From an uncultured Alphaproteobacteria bacterium (GTDB lineage: Bacteria > Pseudomonadota > Alphaproteobacteria > RF32 > CAG-239): a stretch of 9,330 nucleotides of DNA. The position numbers were made by a program, and so were the translations under genes. The notes below the pieces were generated by a model. It saw only the letters and a program-made list of their open reading frames with translations, did no database searches and was not told the origin of the DNA. The stretch is taken from contig CALXTG010000052.1 of assembly GCA_944391355.1 (NCBI GenBank), forward strand, positions 1-9,330, written 5' to 3'. Below are positions 7,441-9,330 of this stretch, one piece after another (the first letter of the stretch is position 1; each line of letters starts with the position of its first letter).

Positions 7441-7523
7441 CTCTGCCAACGAATTTTGACAAAAGCCGGGTTCAATAGTTTTAGACAGAAAAAGAGGTTA
7501 TGCTAAATATTTATTAACAGATA

Positions 7524-7552
7524 TTGATTAGAATGAGGAAGTATGGTAATAT
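7524..7552 (+). promoter_or_regulatory. Predicted sigma70-type promoter of the right flagellin
   Basis: TTGATT (7524-7529), a 17-base spacer and TAATAT (7547-7552) form a good pair, with TG at 7544-7545 giving an extended -10 (TGGTAATAT). The left copy keeps both hexamers, the spacing and the TG while neighbouring bases differ. Transcription would start near 7559, three bases before the palindromic element. TAAA-N15-ATTGATTA (7504-7530), also conserved, is a weaker sigma28-like alternative. No sigma54 -24/-12 pair was seen. Confidence 0.6.
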
Positions 7553-7561
7553 ATCTTTATT

Positions 7562-7648
7562 GTCATGTTCGGACTTGATCCGAACATCCGGGTTAAATGA
7601 TAAGGCTAATTTATCGACCTGGATACTCGGGTCAAGCCCGAGTATGAC
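7562..7648. repeat. 87-base double-hairpin palindromic element in the right flagellin leader (REP/BIME-like)
   Basis: It begins GTCA and ends TGAC. Hairpin 1 is TGTTCGGA/TCCGAACA (7566-7573 with 7579-7586) around CTTGA. Hairpin 2 is TACTCGGG/CCCGAGTA (7624-7631 with 7637-7644) around TCAAG. Inner arms TCCGGGT (7587-7593) and ACCTGGA (7617-7623) pair with one wobble or mismatch. Length and layout equal those of 194-280, while none of the four stems share sequence. Placed at the predicted 5' end of the flagellin mRNA, it could stabilise the transcript; this is inference. Confidence 0.85.
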
Positions 7649-7678
7649 AAGTAAAAGGAATAGGTTGAGTCCTAATGG

Positions 7679-7715
7679 CAGTATAGGGAAACCAGAATAA
7701 CAAGAGGCCGAAAGA
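7679..7715 (+). promoter_or_regulatory. Conserved 37-base flagellin pre-start block with ribosome binding site (right copy)
   Basis: This matches the left leader block (130-166) at 34 of 37 bases and ends directly at the flagellin ATG. AGAGG at 7703-7707 is the likely ribosome site, 8 bases from the start. It supports the ATG at 7716 over the internal ATG at codon 10. Confidence 0.55.
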
Positions 7716-9330
7716 ATGTCGGGGATTTCGTTAACAGCGTCAATGCGCAGTAATTTGTTGAGCTTGCAGAATATTGCAAGACAACAGGATATTGTGCAGA
7801 ATCGCCTGGCGACCGGCCTTAAAGTTTCTTCGGCAATCGATAATCCTTCTTCTTATTATACCGCTTCTTCGTTAAACAACCGAGCTGCGGATTTGACCGC
7901 GCTTTTGGACGCCATGTCACAGGGAATTCAGACAATTAAAGCGGCCAGCGAAGCGATTGACTCCGGCACTAAATTCCTTGAGCAGGCCAAGGCGGTCGCT
8001 AACCAAGCACTCGAAACCGCAATCCCTCCCAAAGAATGGTTTGCCGAACAGGTCGGCGAAAACGGCGCAGTTGTCGAAACAGCTCAGGAACTGCTTGATG
8101 CTGTCAATTCCGGTAAAGAAACCATCGTCGTTTACGGTAAAATCGAGATGACGGATCAAACCGTAACCTTAAAACAAGGACAGAAACTGGTCGGTACCGA
8201 ATATTTTACCGGTCTTTCGGTGCGTAATTCCGACGGCAGTCGCTTTTCCCAATTGATTATTGAAGATAAACGAAATCTTGCGAGCAGCGGAATAGAAATG
8301 GCGGAAGCTTCTTTGGCGGCAGATTTAAATATCAGCTATACTCATTCGTTTCTTGATGTAAACGGGGGCATAAGGAGTAAAGGTGTCAGCGCTGTTTTGC
8401 GAAATATTGATGTAGATCATAATATTCATGAAAATCATACAACCCTCAATAACAGTTCGGCAATTGTGGCGGCATATGGCGGAAAGATTACTCTGGAAGG
8501 AGAAATTAATATAAATTCACGTTCATTTGCGATCTATGCCGAGACAAACGGTTATATTAAGTCTACGGCCGATATTAATATTATTTCCAAAAGAGACAGT
8601 GGTTATGCAGTTTATCTCAATACAAACGGGAAGTTTGAAGCTTCGGGGTCTTTAAATACCGGTAACAGCAGCGGTATTCTTTTATATGATAATTCAATCT
8701 TTACCAATATCGGTAAGTTTGATTATATTGTGCAGAGAGGCGCTTGTTTTTTGACAAATTATGCTTCTTCTACAATTAATTTGAATGACGGTTTTTGTGT
8801 ATATACCTCTCAGAAGTATTTGTTTCAGACACAGACGGATGTACCGGTTCATATTAATATTGCCGCAGGGGTAGTTTTCAACATAATAGATACAGGCCGT
8901 TGGACGGCAGTTGAAGATGTTTCTTTTGATGCGTCGAAAGTCTTTTCTATAACTGATTTTGATGCGATGGCGGAGTGCCGTAAAGAAGCAGCGTCTTCCC
9001 TGCCGAAGGAGACGGAAGGTTCGGAGCAATACGGGGTGACCGGAGAGAGGCAGTATAATACAATTTTGCAGCAGTATGATTTTCTGTTGCAAGACAGCTC
9101 TTATAAAGGCATAAATCTACTTGACGGCCAGAATCTGAAAATCAATTTCAATGAAGACCGTTCGTCTACAATTGATGTTACGGGCGTTAAAGCCGACAGC
9201 GACAGTTTGGGATTAAAGACCAAAGAATGGAAAACGGCCGAGGATATTGAAAAATCTGTTTCAGAACTGGAGGGAGCAATTAACTCGCTGCGCTCTTTTG
9301 CTTCCGCATTCGGCAATTATTATTCAATTG
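7716..9330 (+). CDS. Flagellin with a large beta-solenoid-like variable region (3' end outside the window), right paralogue
   Basis: The frame is open for 538 codons from ATG 7716 to the window edge, where it is cut. Residues 1-100 are the flagellin N-terminal D0/D1 domain (MSGISLTASMRSNLLSLQNI, RLATGLKVSSAIDNPSSYYT, then a helix through IDSGTKFLEQAKAVANQALE). Residues about 446-538 are the start of the C-terminal domain (YNTILQQYDFLLQDSSYKGI, NLLDGQNLKINFNE, VTGVKADSDSLGL, then LRSFASAFGNYYSI). So this is a filament subunit exported by the flagellar type III system. Between them lie more than 300 residues that should project from the filament surface. They start with a TAQELLDAVNSGKETIVV and GQKLVGTEYF pattern typical of beta-helix proteins. 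The expected length is about 570 residues, against roughly 270-500 for most flagellins. A ribosome site and the conserved leader fix the start. Three cysteines (344, 361, 421) are unusual for flagellin. Confidence 0.93.
   Translation, partial: MSGISLTASMRSNLLSLQNIARQQDIVQNRLATGLKVSSAIDNPSSYYTASSLNNRAADLTALLDAMSQGIQTIKAASEAIDSGTKFLEQAKAVANQALETAIPPKEWFAEQVGENGAVVETAQELLDAVNSGKETIVVYGKIEMTDQTVTLKQGQKLVGTEYFTGLSVRNSDGSRFSQLIIEDKRNLASSGIEMAEASLAADLNISYTHSFLDVNGGIRSKGVSAVLRNIDVDHNIHENHTTLNNSSAIVAAYGGKITLEGEININSRSFAIYAETNGYIKSTADINIISKRDSGYAVYLNTNGKFEASGSLNTGNSSGILLYDNSIFTNIGKFDYIVQRGACFLTNYASSTINLNDGFCVYTSQKYLFQTQTDVPVHINIAAGVVFNIIDTGRWTAVEDVSFDASKVFSITDFDAMAECRKEAASSLPKETEGSEQYGVTGERQYNTILQQYDFLLQDSSYKGINLLDGQNLKINFNEDRSSTIDVTGVKADSDSLGLKTKEWKTAEDIEKSVSELEGAINSLRSFASAFGNYYSI
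8073..8945 (+). other. Beta-solenoid-like insert in the flagellin variable region (approximate limits)
   Basis: This covers flagellin residues about 120-410. After a helix-then-strand entry (residues 120-165) come short alternating strands and Asn/Gly turns, about 20-25 residues per repeat: SSAIVAAYGGKITLEGEINI, SFAIYAETNGYIKSTADINI, GYAVYLNTNGKFEASGSLNT, SGILLYDNSIFTNIGKFDYI. The recurring 'A-I/V-x-aromatic-x-x-x-x-G-x-I/F' spacing fits rungs of a right-handed beta-helix, as in pectate-lyase-like folds. No catalytic residues can be assigned. GC drops here: the 60 bases at 8401-8460 are 30% GC, against 48% at 7921-7980 in the N-terminal domain. Confidence 0.6.

Larger units (their letters stand above)
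7337..7480. other. Non-coding divergent region between the operon and the right flagellin
   Basis: No gene is seen here. The region must hold the minus-strand promoter of the four-gene operon, but no convincing -35/-10 pair was found on that strand. It is AT-rich and contains a dyad (7364-7421) and a DnaA-box match (7432-7440), listed separately. The flagellin-type repeat arm begins at 7481. Confidence 0.6.
7481..7844. repeat. Right arm of the large inverted repeat (flagellin promoter, leader and N-terminus)
   Basis: This is the inverted partner of 1-383. It carries the same TTAGACAGAAAAAGAGGTT start, promoter, leader element, pre-start block and the first 43 codons of flagellin. It is shorter than the left arm (364 against 383 bases) because the leaders differ around their palindromic elements. 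Confidence 0.9.

Noticed and set aside
1..7844. Composite transposon bounded by inverted repeats
   Set aside because: The arms are flagellin promoters and coding sequence, no transposase or integrase is present, and the cargo is housekeeping-like (dusB, trkA).
8694..9092. Minus-strand 132-codon ORF near the window end
   Set aside because: It lies wholly inside the continuous flagellin frame and has no recognisable features; the 7917-8159 minus ORF is the same kind of shadow.

Overview
The window looks like a chromosomal segment of a flagellated alphaproteobacterium of moderate GC content, most likely related to Rhodospirillales or to gut lineages near them. Three things point there: flagellin N-termini of the 'MSGISLTASMRSNLLSLQNIA' type, a dusB(nifR3)-type gene next to trkA, and GTCAT...CTTGA...TGAC palindromic repeats. 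No database search was possible, so the lineage is an inference.

Layout: two paralogous flagellin genes point outward from a central block. The left copy (1-129, minus) has only its first 43 codons in the window. The right copy (7716 to the window end, plus) is open for 538 codons. Between them, on the minus strand, lies a tight four-gene cluster transcribed right to left: a 1334-residue protein with two N-terminal membrane helices and a giant coiled coil (3332-7336), an unrecognised 193-residue protein (2742-3323), dusB (1764-2735) and trkA (405-1763). Gaps between these genes are 8, 6 and 0 bases, so they probably form one operon. The left flagellin lies downstream of trkA in the same direction, with its own promoter. 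The right flagellin is divergent from the operon.

The two flagellin 5' regions are inverted copies of each other (1-383 and 7481-7844). They share an extended -10 sigma70-type promoter, an 87-base palindromic element in the leader and a 37-base block before the start codon. The palindromic elements keep the same loops and 8-bp stems, but the stem sequences are completely different, which points to selection on or mobility of the structure.

The most unusual item is the right flagellin. Its conserved N- and C-terminal flagellin domains enclose about 300 residues that read like a beta-solenoid (right-handed beta-helix-like) and contain cysteines, so the filament surface may carry a large decorated domain. 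The membrane-anchored coiled-coil protein has the same overall architecture as the polarity factor TipN of Caulobacter and may be a morphogenesis or polarity protein, but that is only an analogy. No tRNA, rRNA, CRISPR array or transposase was seen.
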